64,000 nt of DNA from positions 537,560 to 601,559 of the forward strand of contig CATOSM010000001.1 of NCBI GenBank assembly GCA_951812645.1, written 5' to 3'. Each line of letters begins with the position of its first letter. The stretch's first letter is position 1. Positions 1 to 8,580 of this stretch are shown one piece after another. Below the pieces are notes generated by a model. It was not told the DNA's origin. It saw only the letters and a program-made list of their open reading frames with translations, and made no database searches. Position numbers and translations under genes: made by a program. The stretch is from an uncultured Candidatus Nitrosopumilus sp. GTDB taxonomy: Archaea > Thermoproteota > Nitrososphaeria > Nitrososphaerales > Nitrosopumilaceae.

Positions 1-2
1 TA

Positions 3-1220
3 AGGGCAACATGGAATGTAGAAACAGATGGCTCAAATAGCAAAATAGACATATCAAACAATGCCAAGATTTGGAATCCAACACTACAGAAATGGGAAAC
101 GGTTGGACCAGATGCTCAAGCAACCAGCAAAGTGACATTTGATTTCAAGTTCAGCAACTGGCATAATGGCGAAAAAATGGACATGAACGACATCATACAT
201 TCATTATATTTTACAATCGAATGGGGCACTCAAACAGATGAAGATGACAAAACATTTGATGCCGAATTCACACCAAGAGCCGCACAAAGCATACAAACAA
301 TCAAAGGAATTAATCAGATTGACGAGGACACAGTAGAAGTCTATGTGGATTATTGGCATTTTGATGAAGGAGAGATAGCTGAATGGGCAGCTTTGTGGAA
401 CACAATTCCATGGGAAATTACAGATGCAATGGAAAATGCAGTAATGGATGGAAAATTATCATTTTCCAGATCTGGAGCTGCAAACAAAAATGTAAACTGG
501 TTATCATTAATTGTTCCAAATGATGCAAATATTCTCAAAGAATACTTGCAAGAATTCAAAGAAACAAAGCACGTTCCAGAAGCATTAAAAGAAAATCATC
601 CAAATGCAGAATATTATCAAAACAGATACGAGTCATCAATCAAATGGATTGAGGATAGACAACATGCAGTCATAAGCAATGGCCCATTCTATTTAGAATC
701 ATACTCTCCAGAATCCAGAACAATCAAAGTTATAGCATTTGATGATGACACATATCCATTTCAAAAAGGAGAATGGTCAGAATTTGAAGAAATAGAATCG
801 CCATTAATTGAAAAAATAGATATCAAAAGATTGATACAAAAAGGAGATGAATTTACAATATCGATTGAAACAAAAAATGCAGATTCGATATTATATTTTT
901 TAACAAACAGTAACGGAGAGAGCATAATTTCAGAAACAGAAAAAATTCAAAATGATCACTCAGTCATAAAAATTACAGAGAAAGACTCAAAGAATTTAGG
1001 GATAGGGGCAAACAATATCAAAATAATCGCAACATCAGAATCAGTATTAAAGCCAGATTTTTATGAATCAAGTTTCATCGTTACAGAAAATAAGGCAGCA
1101 TTGCCAGAATCGCAAAAAAATAAAACCGAATTCGTTGAAAACAAAACAGAATATGGATTATTAATCATTCCAATAGCTGCAATAATTGTAATTGCAATAT
1201 ATCTAAAAAAGAGAAATTAA
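3..1220 (+). CDS. Extracellular solute-binding protein, family 5 (partial, 5' end outside window)
   Basis: The frame is open from base 3 with no stop, so the start lies upstream of the window. The visible part matches the C-terminal half of ABC-transporter binding proteins of the DppA/OppA/NikA type: a WHNGEKMDMNDIIHS segment corresponds to the family's 'W.DG..l.a.Dv..s' signature. After the ligand-binding domain there is an Ig-like stretch, then a single hydrophobic segment in the last ~20 residues (GLLIIPIAAIIVIAIYL) ending in KKRN. This is the usual archaeal way of anchoring a binding protein to the outside of the membrane. The substrate (peptide, nickel, other) cannot be told. It converges with and overlaps the next gene by four bases. 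Confidence 0.8.
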   Translation, partial: RATWNVETDGSNSKIDISNNAKIWNPTLQKWETVGPDAQATSKVTFDFKFSNWHNGEKMDMNDIIHSLYFTIEWGTQTDEDDKTFDAEFTPRAAQSIQTIKGINQIDEDTVEVYVDYWHFDEGEIAEWAALWNTIPWEITDAMENAVMDGKLSFSRSGAANKNVNWLSLIVPNDANILKEYLQEFKETKHVPEALKENHPNAEYYQNRYESSIKWIEDRQHAVISNGPFYLESYSPESRTIKVIAFDDDTYPFQKGEWSEFEEIESPLIEKIDIKRLIQKGDEFTISIETKNADSILYFLTNSNGESIISETEKIQNDHSVIKITEKDSKNLGIGANNIKIIATSESVLKPDFYESSFIVTENKAALPESQKNKTEFVENKTEYGLLIIPIAAIIVIAIYLKKRN

Positions 1221-1708
1221 ACCAAGCCATAATCTTTCAAAATCAAATCAATTTGAGACTCATTTTCAAGATTGACATATTCCTCTAAAAGATTTTGGTT
1301 GAGCTCATAAAATGTATGTCCCCACTTGAATTTGTCAAGCAATTCAAAAGCTTGATCCCCAGAATCTAAAATGAACAAGGATGCAGCTAATGCCTCAGCA
1401 GTAGTAAGTTTATTTAATTTTGAATAATTTACAGGGTTTCCTGCAAGTAAGGGCGGGAGTTTTCTTCTGATTCCTGAAAACTTTGTAGAAAAGGCTTGAT
1501 CAGCTAGATTCCAAGAACAGTCAATTCCAATTATAGAATGAATTAGAGATTTATCCTTTGAAAGTAATGTTTTTTCAGAAAAAGGATCCAACACCAATCC
1601 TTTAGAACCGATTTTTTTGATATTTTGTGCAAGACCAAATTTCACCATTTTAGCTGCCGTACATTTTTTTGGATCATCTTGATAAAACATCAAAACCTGT
1701 AATTTCAT
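1217..1708 (-). CDS. tsr3: rRNA aminocarboxypropyltransferase Tsr3 (DUF367)
   Basis: The 163-residue protein carries the Tsr3 core: CSWNLADQAFS, then RKLPPLLAGNPVNYSKLNKLTT with the conserved LLAGNPVNYG/S and 'L...EA.AA.L.I' helix. In yeast and archaea Tsr3 transfers the 3-amino-3-carboxypropyl group of SAM to a modified uridine/pseudouridine of small-subunit rRNA (helix 31). Length fits archaeal members (about 160-180). ATG start. The 3' end overlaps the convergent binding-protein gene by four bases, so no terminator space is left between them. Confidence 0.85.
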   Translation of the reverse strand: MKLQVLMFYQDDPKKCTAAKMVKFGLAQNIKKIGSKGLVLDPFSEKTLLSKDKSLIHSIIGIDCSWNLADQAFSTKFSGIRRKLPPLLAGNPVNYSKLNKLTTAEALAASLFILDSGDQAFELLDKFKWGHTFYELNQNLLEEYVNLENESQIDLILKDYGLV

Positions 1709-1841
1709 ATTAATTGGAAAATGAAATCAGGGTATTTTGAATTTACTCTAGAGTCTTGTATGTTAGCATGTTACAAAAATCCATAGTAATCTACTAAAAT
1801 ATGCATAAAATGTACAGAAAATATAATCAAATGGTCATTTG

Positions 1842-2333
1842 TTAAGGGCCATCAAACTTGACAAAACTGTATTTCCCATCATCATAGATTAAACCATGTC
1901 CTTGTTGGGATTTCAGATAGATATCAAACAATCGGGGAGGTAATGGATTATAATTTAAAGTTCCAACATTTTTTTGTTAACCCACCATAGAAGATCTTTA
2001 TAATGCAAATCATTACTGGTGTTATTTTGAAATACAAGATTAAACAACTCCAATACAGCATTTCCGTTTTTAAAATGAGGCTCAAAATAATCAATTAGGT
2101 CATCGTCAATTTTATCGAATTTTCTCAAACAATCTATTCGTTGAAGAATATGTAGCATGTCCCTTCCAGAACGAATACTGGAATCGAGATCAGTGGAATT
2201 GAATTGACGTTGTACCGTTTCTTGAAAATCATGTTGGAATGTCTCCAATAATTCTGTAAATCCAAGTTTCTGATCTGCATTTGTTGATTGTCGATGTAAT
2301 AAAACAGTAATTACTAAGCCTCCAATAGCAGAT
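1842..2333 (-). pseudogene. Membrane-anchored hypothetical gene, frameshifted and beheaded by IS copy 1
   Basis: A 97-residue ATG-less frame (TTG at 2248) is the intact-looking core. Read upstream, the same frame stays open to the IS edge and encodes a hydrophobic stretch (LSAIGGLVITVLLHR), i.e. a membrane anchor that loses its start at the IS boundary. Downstream, the frame stops at 1955, but shifting by one base restores a coherent tail (PLPPRLFDIYLKSQQ... to a stop at 1842-1844). So the gene carries one indel near 1965 and a 5' truncation. Its function is not recognised; the layout (one TM, then helical cytoplasmic domain) is common in thaumarchaeal hypothetical proteins. Confidence 0.6.
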
Positions 2334-2415
2334 AATCAACTCGTCTTAAAACTAACCATTTGGACAATATTTGATGATCATTTGGATCTATGAACCATTA
2401 GTTTCCAAACCGTAC

Positions 2416-2748
2416 ATGAAATTCACTGAAATAACAGACAAACAATGGGACATGATAGAGCCGTTGCTGCCAAAACCTGCCGCCACAGGACGTCCAAGAA
2501 GCAACGACCGAACGGTTTTAAACGGAATCATCTACGTGCTGGTTTCCGGATGCAGGTGGAGTGAGATGCCAAAGACATACGGCGATGACTCAACTGCCAA
2601 CCTAAGGCTAAGAAAATGGCAGGAGTTTGGCATATGGAAAAGGATTCTGGGACGTGCAATCAAATCCGCACACAGGCAGGGAAAAATCAACCTGGAAAAA
2701 ATATCGATTGATTCATCGTCAGTTCCCTCCAAAAAAGGGGCGACGTGA
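2416..2748 (+). CDS. IS427-like transposase, ORF A (DUF4096 N-terminal part)
   Basis: The ATG at 2416 gives MKFTEITDKQWDMIEPLLP, the usual start of these transposases, followed by GRPRSNDRTVLNGIIYVLVSGCRWSEMP and a first catalytic-domain segment ending IDSSSVPSKKGAT. The second S/D segment (IDSSS) holds the first DDE aspartate. ORF A stops at 2746-2748. Six A followed by four G at 2731-2740 allow the two AAA Lys codons to slip back one base, reading KRGDVIGFDG into ORF B. The same run is kept in copy 2, supporting programmed shifting rather than a mutation. Confidence 0.85.
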   Translation: MKFTEITDKQWDMIEPLLPKPAATGRPRSNDRTVLNGIIYVLVSGCRWSEMPKTYGDDSTANLRLRKWQEFGIWKRILGRAIKSAHRQGKINLEKISIDSSSVPSKKGAT

Positions 2749-3209
2749 TCGGATTTGACGGGTTCAAGAGAGTCACAGGCACGAAATTACATGTTGCAGT
2801 GGACGGTACCGGCTTGCCAGTATCAATCGTAATGAGCCCTGCAAATGAGCATGACAGTACGAAATTCGTAGATGTGATGGAATCAATTTCGGATTTTGCA
2901 GACGATTCCATGATGAAACAGATAGTTTCAGTCTATGCAGACAGGGGATACGGTTCAAAGCCAATCCGCAGTTATGCAAGATCAAGAAACATCATTCCGT
3001 GCATTCCCTTTGGAAAAAACGGCAGGACGGCAGATGATGATGCAGGCAAGGACAGTTACAACAGGACAAGGTTCGTAGTGGAGAGGTTCTTTGCCTGGCT
3101 GAAAAACGGGTTTCACAGAACAGGAATCAGATGTGAAAGAAACGTGGCAAACTATCTCGGGCTGGTTAGCATTGCGTCATTTTTGATGTATTGCAGGGTT
3201 TTAAGATGA
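2745..3209 (+). CDS. IS427-like transposase, ORF B (DDE catalytic part)
   Basis: 154 residues in the -1 frame relative to ORF A; made as an A-B fusion after the shift at 2731-2737 (a GTG at 2745 could in principle start it alone). It continues the RNase H-like fold: GFDGFKRVTGTKLHVAVDGTG, then VYADRGY with the second catalytic Asp, and FVVERFFAWLKNGFHRTGIRCER with the C-terminal 'Y-(2)-R-(3)-E-(6)-K'-type segment carrying the catalytic Glu. All expected blocks are present. Confidence 0.85.
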   Translation: MIGFDGFKRVTGTKLHVAVDGTGLPVSIVMSPANEHDSTKFVDVMESISDFADDSMMKQIVSVYADRGYGSKPIRSYARSRNIIPCIPFGKNGRTADDDAGKDSYNRTRFVVERFFAWLKNGFHRTGIRCERNVANYLGLVSIASFLMYCRVLR

Positions 3210-3408
3210 GTTGGTGATCAATTTAAACAGAATCATGATCAATCAACTAGAATGAAATGATCTTCAAGCTCTGTGCAATGTACAAAGTGACACTTCGTGC
3301 ATTAGAATATTATAGAATAGTAAAACTACAAACATCATAATTTTGTGAAAAATAAAGTAATCTGTACAGTGTTTTGGCTGTGTTATACTAAAACTGAACT
3401 TTGGTTTT

Positions 3409-6400
3409 TTACTCTAGGATCTTGTATGTAACTTTATAATAAAACCTAGAAACCTGATCATCTTTTATGACTTCGACATTCCAATTTGCATCAGGCAGGA
3501 ATTCTATAGGAGATTCAGGCAAAATACTAAATTTCTCAAGACGGACATCAGGTCCACTATATCTTACGTTTAGACCAAGTCCATCCACTTCAACAACATC
3601 ATAGATTTGTCCTTGTTTTCTAGTAGATTCTCGAACCAAACAATTAGCATCCTGACCAATAATACAAGTTCCAGTCACAGTAGAAACACGCAAATCAACA
3701 TTAGATTCATCCCCCCTAACAGGAGTTACTAGGGACCCAGATAGAACTCTAGGTGCCACAGTTATATCATCAGTTGTTGTCTCAGCAGTGGAAATAGAAA
3801 TGGTCTTATCAGCAATTCTATTTGATTTTTCAATCACAGTACTCAATTTTGGAGTATATTGTTTTTCCATAACAGGGAATGTGACAGAAGAAGTCTCAAA
3901 ATCAGCATCAACTACAACTTTGTATGTGCCTATTGCAGAAGGATCATCGGGAATTACAAATTGATGTGTAAATGATCCTGAAGGACTAGGTCTAATTACA
4001 GTTACAGGGCCATCATCAGTTCCACAGATAAATGAGCCACAGTCGATTTCGTCATCTTCTTGTTGTGAAACACTTACTTCAAATGTTTCAATGTAAATTA
4101 ATTTAGATGGCTTTCCAGTAATCACCACTGTATCACCAGGATAGTATTCGGATTTGTCAACTTCTAACAACAGAGACAGATCCGCATCACTGCCAAATAC
4201 AAAATCATTTGCTACACTAAATCGGGATTCAGATTGAGTATTTACATAGTTTGCACGAACTAGGTATTCACCTTCAGTAAAAATGGTGGCAGGTAATTCA
4301 AAGGTGCTAGAGAATTCACCACCCTGATTAGGATATACTGAGGATTCATGAAGTACTTTAGTGGCATAGACCCCATCAATAACTTTTAGATGTACTCTTT
4401 CAGGGACAACCAAACCTTCATCGCCCTGATAACGTTTGATAACGTCACCAAATACTTTTAATTTTTCACTAGCTTTGTAGATAGATTTTTCAGTTGATAC
4501 GAATAAGGGATTTTTTGATAGCGCATCATTCAAAGGATCTGCGGAGACCTTAAAGAAAAGGTCATAGCTTTCAGAAGCAGTAGAAACTTTGATTTTGTAA
4601 ATTCCATAATTCGAAGTTCTAACATCCCGCCCATCGTCATCCTTTAATTTTTGAGGTTTTTCATATACAGGAACATCCCAATTCCAAGAAAACCGTTGAT
4701 TTTCCACTAATGCGCCGGAATCGGTTCTAGTGCCATCAGGCCTAGTGACAGTGATAAATACCGAATTATCAGGAGTAGGTGGCATAATGCCAGTAAGACG
4801 TACAGTCTCACCTAAACCATAAACTTCTTTATCAATAGTAACGACGGCGCCATCTTCTAAAGCAAGGGAATCAATAATAGAAAACGTACTAGTTATTGTC
4901 TCAGAGCCATATTGAGATTTTACGACATAATTTCCAGCACTGAAAAGAATTTTAGATACATCAACATCTACAGAATATCTTCCAGAAGTTTCAGGAATTG
5001 CATTAAAGTCGTAACCAACAGTAATTCCCCCAGCAGATAATTTTTTACCGCCATCAGATAAGCCAATTATTTCTAAAGGTCTTCCCAATTCATCATAGAT
5101 AGTAACCTTAACTGCAGAAAGAGTACCATAACTTGAACTGGCATACGGATCCTTTACAAAACCGCTAACAGTAATAGTATCACCAAATTCATACAGATTT
5201 GCATTAGTAGAAACCGTAAGAGGATCATTAGAAACAACAAAATTATCAGGATCAGTTACAGCGGGAATCACAATAGTAGCAGAACCAACATCTTTTGATA
5301 CAGTGATTTTGTAATCGCCTAATCTAGTGTTACTGTTAGGAATAGTAAAAGAATAGTCAAAAGTGCCATCACCATTTATTGTCACACCATCCAAAATTTT
5401 AAACCCCGGGTCACTAGTAGAGGACATATCAGTAGAAGTTTGTTTAGTTTGGACAATTTCTAAATCCAAAGTACTAACAAAAACTTGGTTTAATCTACCA
5501 GTAATATGGACGACATCTCCTAACCCATAGGCAACTTTATCAGCCCAAAGAGATATTGGCACATCTTCTTTGAAATCTTCGACAACTTCAAAGGAAGTAG
5601 TGGCAGATTTGTCAAAATATTCAGCAGTTATCACAAAAGTTCCATAATTTGGAGAAACAGTAGTAAGGAAAAGAGTGGTTTTGAATTCATTGTCAGAAGG
5701 ATACAGATTTCCACTAGAAATCAGATTACCCATAGAATCATTTACAGTGAATTTTAGGCCTTCAAAAGGAATGATTTCTGTTGAAAATCCAGTGATTGAA
5801 ACTGTCTGCCCTGGAAGATATTGTGGATTGTCAGTGGCAATAGTCAGTTCCCCGTCTTGTTTTATCTCTTGTTCAATTATTTCATAACCCACAGAGAAAC
5901 TTGTATCAGCAGTTGCTCCAGCATATGATACTGCTACATCATAAACTCCTTCGTTAATTCCAAGCACCTGATGTAGACTAAGAGAGGCATCAAATTCAAG
6001 ATTAAGATCGGGGTACATTGTAATGACTTTGTTAAAATTCGGACCGGTGATTGTCATGGTAATTTGTTCAGGTTGAAAGAAAGGCCGATATGTAAAAACT
6101 TCTTCAGAAACACTTCCAGAAAGTATTGCAGTATCACCAAACAAGTAAGAAGGACTTTCAGAAGATACAGTTATGGCGATGCTTTCAGATCCTTGTGTTT
6201 CAACCAGTTTACCATTAGAAGAACCAGCAGTGGAGGTTACAAATTTCCAATCCCCATCAGTGTCTGAATCATATGCGTCATAGATTCTTTGCCAAGAAGT
6301 AAAATCATTTTGAATATCAGAAATGGTAGGAGTCTTGTCAATCACAATGTCGTTTTCGTCTCGAAGTTCTACAGATTCGTTTGCATCGGTGAACCAAACA

Positions 6401-6684
6401 TTTTGATAAGAATAAGTCAAAAATTGATCTGATTTGATTATAGTGCCAGAAGGAATAGTCATTGTTTTTTTAAGTATGGTTGTAGATGCAATCTCCCACC
6501 CGCTTAAATCAATATCAGAGTCAGTAGGATTGTAAAGTTCAATCCATTCAGAGATGGTTGTAGAGTCATCACCGGGAGGATTGATATCAACCTCGTTAAT
6601 TACAACATGATCAGCTGTTTGAGCATACACAGGCGCCGATAGACCTACAAAAAGCAATACAGATAGTAAGAGAGTGCGATTCAT
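3409..6684 (-). CDS. Large secreted protein: lamin-tail domain plus about seven Ig-like repeats
   Basis: 1091 residues. The N-terminus is a signal peptide (LLLSVLLFVGLSAPVYA before QTADHVV). Residues about 25-150 form a lamin-tail domain (VVINEVDINPPG, WIELYNPTDSDIDLSGW). Then come about seven beta-sandwich repeats, each opening with a 'Y..GDTV.I.G'-like signature (for example YLFGDTAILSG, YLPGQTVSITG, YGLGDVVHITG, YEFGDTITVSG, YGLGETVRLTG, YYPGDTVVITG; one degenerate). The tail lacks a hydrophobic anchor, so the protein is probably released or bound to the S-layer. Lamin-tail domains occur in secreted nucleases and cell-surface proteins of prokaryotes; no nuclease motif is visible here. A surface or adhesion role is inferred. 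Confidence 0.8.
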   Translation of the reverse strand: MNRTLLLSVLLFVGLSAPVYAQTADHVVINEVDINPPGDDSTTISEWIELYNPTDSDIDLSGWEIASTTILKKTMTIPSGTIIKSDQFLTYSYQNVWFTDANESVELRDENDIVIDKTPTISDIQNDFTSWQRIYDAYDSDTDGDWKFVTSTAGSSNGKLVETQGSESIAITVSSESPSYLFGDTAILSGSVSEEVFTYRPFFQPEQITMTITGPNFNKVITMYPDLNLEFDASLSLHQVLGINEGVYDVAVSYAGATADTSFSVGYEIIEQEIKQDGELTIATDNPQYLPGQTVSITGFSTEIIPFEGLKFTVNDSMGNLISSGNLYPSDNEFKTTLFLTTVSPNYGTFVITAEYFDKSATTSFEVVEDFKEDVPISLWADKVAYGLGDVVHITGRLNQVFVSTLDLEIVQTKQTSTDMSSTSDPGFKILDGVTINGDGTFDYSFTIPNSNTRLGDYKITVSKDVGSATIVIPAVTDPDNFVVSNDPLTVSTNANLYEFGDTITVSGFVKDPYASSSYGTLSAVKVTIYDELGRPLEIIGLSDGGKKLSAGGITVGYDFNAIPETSGRYSVDVDVSKILFSAGNYVVKSQYGSETITSTFSIIDSLALEDGAVVTIDKEVYGLGETVRLTGIMPPTPDNSVFITVTRPDGTRTDSGALVENQRFSWNWDVPVYEKPQKLKDDDGRDVRTSNYGIYKIKVSTASESYDLFFKVSADPLNDALSKNPLFVSTEKSIYKASEKLKVFGDVIKRYQGDEGLVVPERVHLKVIDGVYATKVLHESSVYPNQGGEFSSTFELPATIFTEGEYLVRANYVNTQSESRFSVANDFVFGSDADLSLLLEVDKSEYYPGDTVVITGKPSKLIYIETFEVSVSQQEDDEIDCGSFICGTDDGPVTVIRPSPSGSFTHQFVIPDDPSAIGTYKVVVDADFETSSVTFPVMEKQYTPKLSTVIEKSNRIADKTISISTAETTTDDITVAPRVLSGSLVTPVRGDESNVDLRVSTVTGTCIIGQDANCLVRESTRKQGQIYDVVEVDGLGLNVRYSGPDVRLEKFSILPESPIEFLPDANWNVEVIKDDQVSRFYYKVTYKILE

Positions 6685-6822
6685 TGCTAATTCCTAATTT
6701 GGTTGACTAAAAGACTCATTTTAGAATGGGATTGAGGAAAAGTTGAGCTAATTGTTAAAGTCAGATATCTTAAAGCCATCAAAAAACATGGTGATTTTTC
6801 AGTTTTAAGGCGCGCGTAGTAA

Positions 6823-7068
6823 TCATTCTGGCGCAGAGTCACAATTAGGGCATTTTTTTTCAGCAATTTTAGAGCCACATTCCATACAGATTCCCTCACC
6901 AACCTCGCGAGCGATAGATCGCCTTCGTTTTTCAGCATACAGTTTGATACTAAAATATAACGCAACCCCAATCATCACAGAATATTCAAATTGAATATAC
7001 TGTGTAATGCCAAGCACGATAAGAAAAGCACCAACAATTAAAACAATATCACGCCTCTGAAATTGCAA
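6823..7068 (-). CDS. Small membrane protein with C-terminal zinc ribbon
   Basis: 81 residues: two adjacent hydrophobic segments (about 8-45), a basic patch (AEKRRRSIAREV) and a C-terminal CMECGSKIAEKKCPNC knuckle (CxxC...CxxC). The zinc ribbon would face the cytoplasm. Such membrane-zinc-ribbon proteins are frequent in thaumarchaea and have no assigned function. Confidence 0.65.
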   Translation of the reverse strand: MQFQRRDIVLIVGAFLIVLGITQYIQFEYSVMIGVALYFSIKLYAEKRRRSIAREVGEGICMECGSKIAEKKCPNCDSAPE

Positions 7069-7212
7069 TAAATCCTAAAATCAGATAATTGATAAAAACA
7101 TGCCGGAGCTCAGACTCGATTAGTTACTTCATATCAAAGTCATTACTCTAACTCTTCTTCATAGCTCGGCAGTTAGTCTATGAAAGGATTTGATAATAAG
7201 ATAATGATGTGG

Positions 7213-7286
7213 TGGGATTGGGGAAATTTGAATTCCCGACCTCTGCGTCCCAAACGCAGAATCATACCAAGCTAGACCACAATCCC
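7213..7286 (-). tRNA. tRNA-Pro (anticodon TGG)
   Basis: Minus strand. Acceptor arms GGGATTG / CAATCCC pair fully with discriminator A at 7213. The anticodon arm CTGCG-TTTGGGA-CGCAG displays TGG. The T arm GGGAATTCAAATTTCCC is regular. No intron and no encoded CCA are seen. A TATA-like GCTTAAATT lies about 25 bases upstream on the minus strand (around 7305-7315). The gene overlaps the 5' extension of the next reading frame, which shows that the long upstream start of that frame is wrong. Confidence 0.95.
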
Positions 7287-7358
7287 AACAAATCCAAAGA
7301 ATTACCCAATTTAAGCTTCACAGATAATCATTTTAAAGGCAAAACTAGGATCGAAAAC

Positions 7359-8255
7359 GTGCAGACAGAGCAATACATCAAAGCAGGCAAAATTGCATCA
7401 GAAGTCAGAGAGATGGTCAGAGTAAAAGACTGGATAGGAAAAACAGTGTTTGAGATTTGTGAAGAAGTTGAAGGAGAGATTGAAAAAAGAGGTGCAAAAT
7501 GTGCATTTCCAGTGAATGCCAGCATTAATGAAGTTGCAGCTCATTATACAGCAGAACCAAATGATCCCATCACAATCAAAGATACAGATTTGGTAAAAAT
7601 TGATCTTGGTGCACAGATTGATGGGTATATTGCAGATACGGCAGTTACTGTTTGTTATGATGCACAGTTTGACGGATTAGTTCAAGCTGCAGAAGAAGCA
7701 CTGGGTAATGCGATGGCCATGATAAAGGCAGATGTAAAAGCAAGCGATATTGGAAGAACTATTGAAACAGCAATTAAAAAAATGGGATTCAAACCAATTG
7801 CAAATCTTAGCGGTCATTCATTAGATCAATATACAATACATGCAGGAAAATCAATTCCAAATATTTGGTCAATAGGAGGTTTTTCACTTTCAGATAGCTC
7901 AGCTTATGCATGTGAGCCATTTGTGACAACTGAGCAAGGGGGAGGATTTGTCAGAAATGGAAAAATAAAAAATATTTTTGCGCTAAATTCACGAAAAAAG
8001 ACAAAAAATCAGGAAGCAGATAAACTGCTGGATTTCATATGGGAAAACTGCAACATGTTACCATTTGCGTTAAGATGGATTACAAAAGAACGGGAAGAAA
8101 AAGAAGCAAGGGAACTGTTAGATTTCCTAGTAAAGAAAAAAGCAGTTACAGCATACCCGGTATTGATTGAAGTAAACGAACAAAGAGTTGCACAAGCAGA
8201 ACATACGTTCATTCCAAATGAGAACGGAGTCACAGTTACAACTAAAACAGAATAA
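7359..8255 (+). CDS. map: Methionine aminopeptidase, type II
   Basis: Removes the N-terminal Met from nascent proteins, using two metal ions. The ligands are visible in the order expected for archaeal type II enzymes: two Asp in VKIDLGAQIDGYIADTAVTV, His in SGHSLDQYTIH, Glu in ACEPFVTTEQG and Glu in AEHTFI near the C-terminus. I place the start at the GTG at 7359 (VQTEQYIKAGKIA), because the frame further upstream runs through tRNA-Pro; this gives about 298 residues, the usual archaeal length. Confidence 0.9.
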   Translation: MQTEQYIKAGKIASEVREMVRVKDWIGKTVFEICEEVEGEIEKRGAKCAFPVNASINEVAAHYTAEPNDPITIKDTDLVKIDLGAQIDGYIADTAVTVCYDAQFDGLVQAAEEALGNAMAMIKADVKASDIGRTIETAIKKMGFKPIANLSGHSLDQYTIHAGKSIPNIWSIGGFSLSDSSAYACEPFVTTEQGGGFVRNGKIKNIFALNSRKKTKNQEADKLLDFIWENCNMLPFALRWITKEREEKEARELLDFLVKKKAVTAYPVLIEVNEQRVAQAEHTFIPNENGVTVTTKTE

Positions 8256-8272
8256 GACCAAGGTTATGAGAA

Positions 8273-8389
8273 ATCACGAGTGAGGAAGTAAGACCGTGTC
8301 CAAAATGTGGCGGATTTATGTTCAGAGAGCAAGGAGAAGCAGTGACTTGGTTTTGTCCATCGTGCAATGTGAAATACAAAACAAAATAA
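8273..8389 (+). CDS. Tiny zinc-ribbon protein, start uncertain
   Basis: A frame with two well-spaced CxxC pairs (PCPKCGGFMF ... FCPSCNVKYKTK) closes at 8387-8389. The pattern is like the zinc ribbon of topoisomerase or RNA polymerase M-type proteins. In this frame there is a stop at 8267-8269 and no ATG, GTG or TTG before the first Cys pair, so either an unusual start (ATC at 8273 as marked) is used or the start has been lost. It follows map by 17 bases, so coupling is possible. Confidence 0.4.
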   Translation: MTSEEVRPCPKCGGFMFREQGEAVTWFCPSCNVKYKTK

Positions 8390-8397
8390 TTTGCAAA

Positions 8398-8580
8398 TTA
8401 TAGTTCTACAGTTTCACCAAAAATCTTCTCAATTCTAGTTAGACCATCACAAGAGGAACAGTTTGGTGCTTCTGCAAACAGAATATCAGAAACGTTGAAT
8501 TTTCGTTTAGTCAGGGTTTGGCATTTTGTACATTTCTCTAGAGTATAGGCAGTTGTGATTTTTTTCTTTGAAAAGATCAT
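8398..8580 (-). CDS. Small zinc-binding protein (60 aa)
   Basis: Contains CTKCQTL at residues 17-20 and CSSC at about 42-45, a four-Cys zinc site in an otherwise short basic-to-acidic protein. Its ATG overlaps the stop of the upstream DUF1512 gene by four bases (8577-8580), so the two are translationally coupled and probably work together. Function unknown. Confidence 0.65.
   Translation of the reverse strand: MIFSKKKITTAYTLEKCTKCQTLTKRKFNVSDILFAEAPNCSSCDGLTRIEKIFGETVEL

Larger units (their letters stand above)
2337..3213 (+). mobile_element. IS5-family (IS427-like) insertion sequence, copy 1, full length
   Basis: 877-bp element. The ends are inverted repeats: CAACTCGTCTTAAAAC on the left and the complement of CAACTCATCTTAAAAC on the right (15 of 16). 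A near-identical 873-bp copy lies at 52094-52966; the 4-bp difference is one deletion in that copy. The transposase is split into two frames joined by a -1 shift, as in the IS427 group. The left flank is AAT, the same triplet duplicated at copy 2, but the right flank is GTG. Copy 1 therefore has no matching target duplication, which suggests a later deletion or recombination at one side. This copy has an unbroken ORF A and may be active. Confidence 0.9.

Noticed and set aside
3214..3408. Search for the missing N-terminus of the 1.8-2.3 kb pseudogene to the right of IS copy 1
   Set aside because: No hydrophobic start or in-frame continuation was found on the minus strand there.
7209..7358. 5' extension of the methionine aminopeptidase frame
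   Set aside because: It runs straight through tRNA-Pro and has no family similarity; the GTG at 7359 fits the family start.
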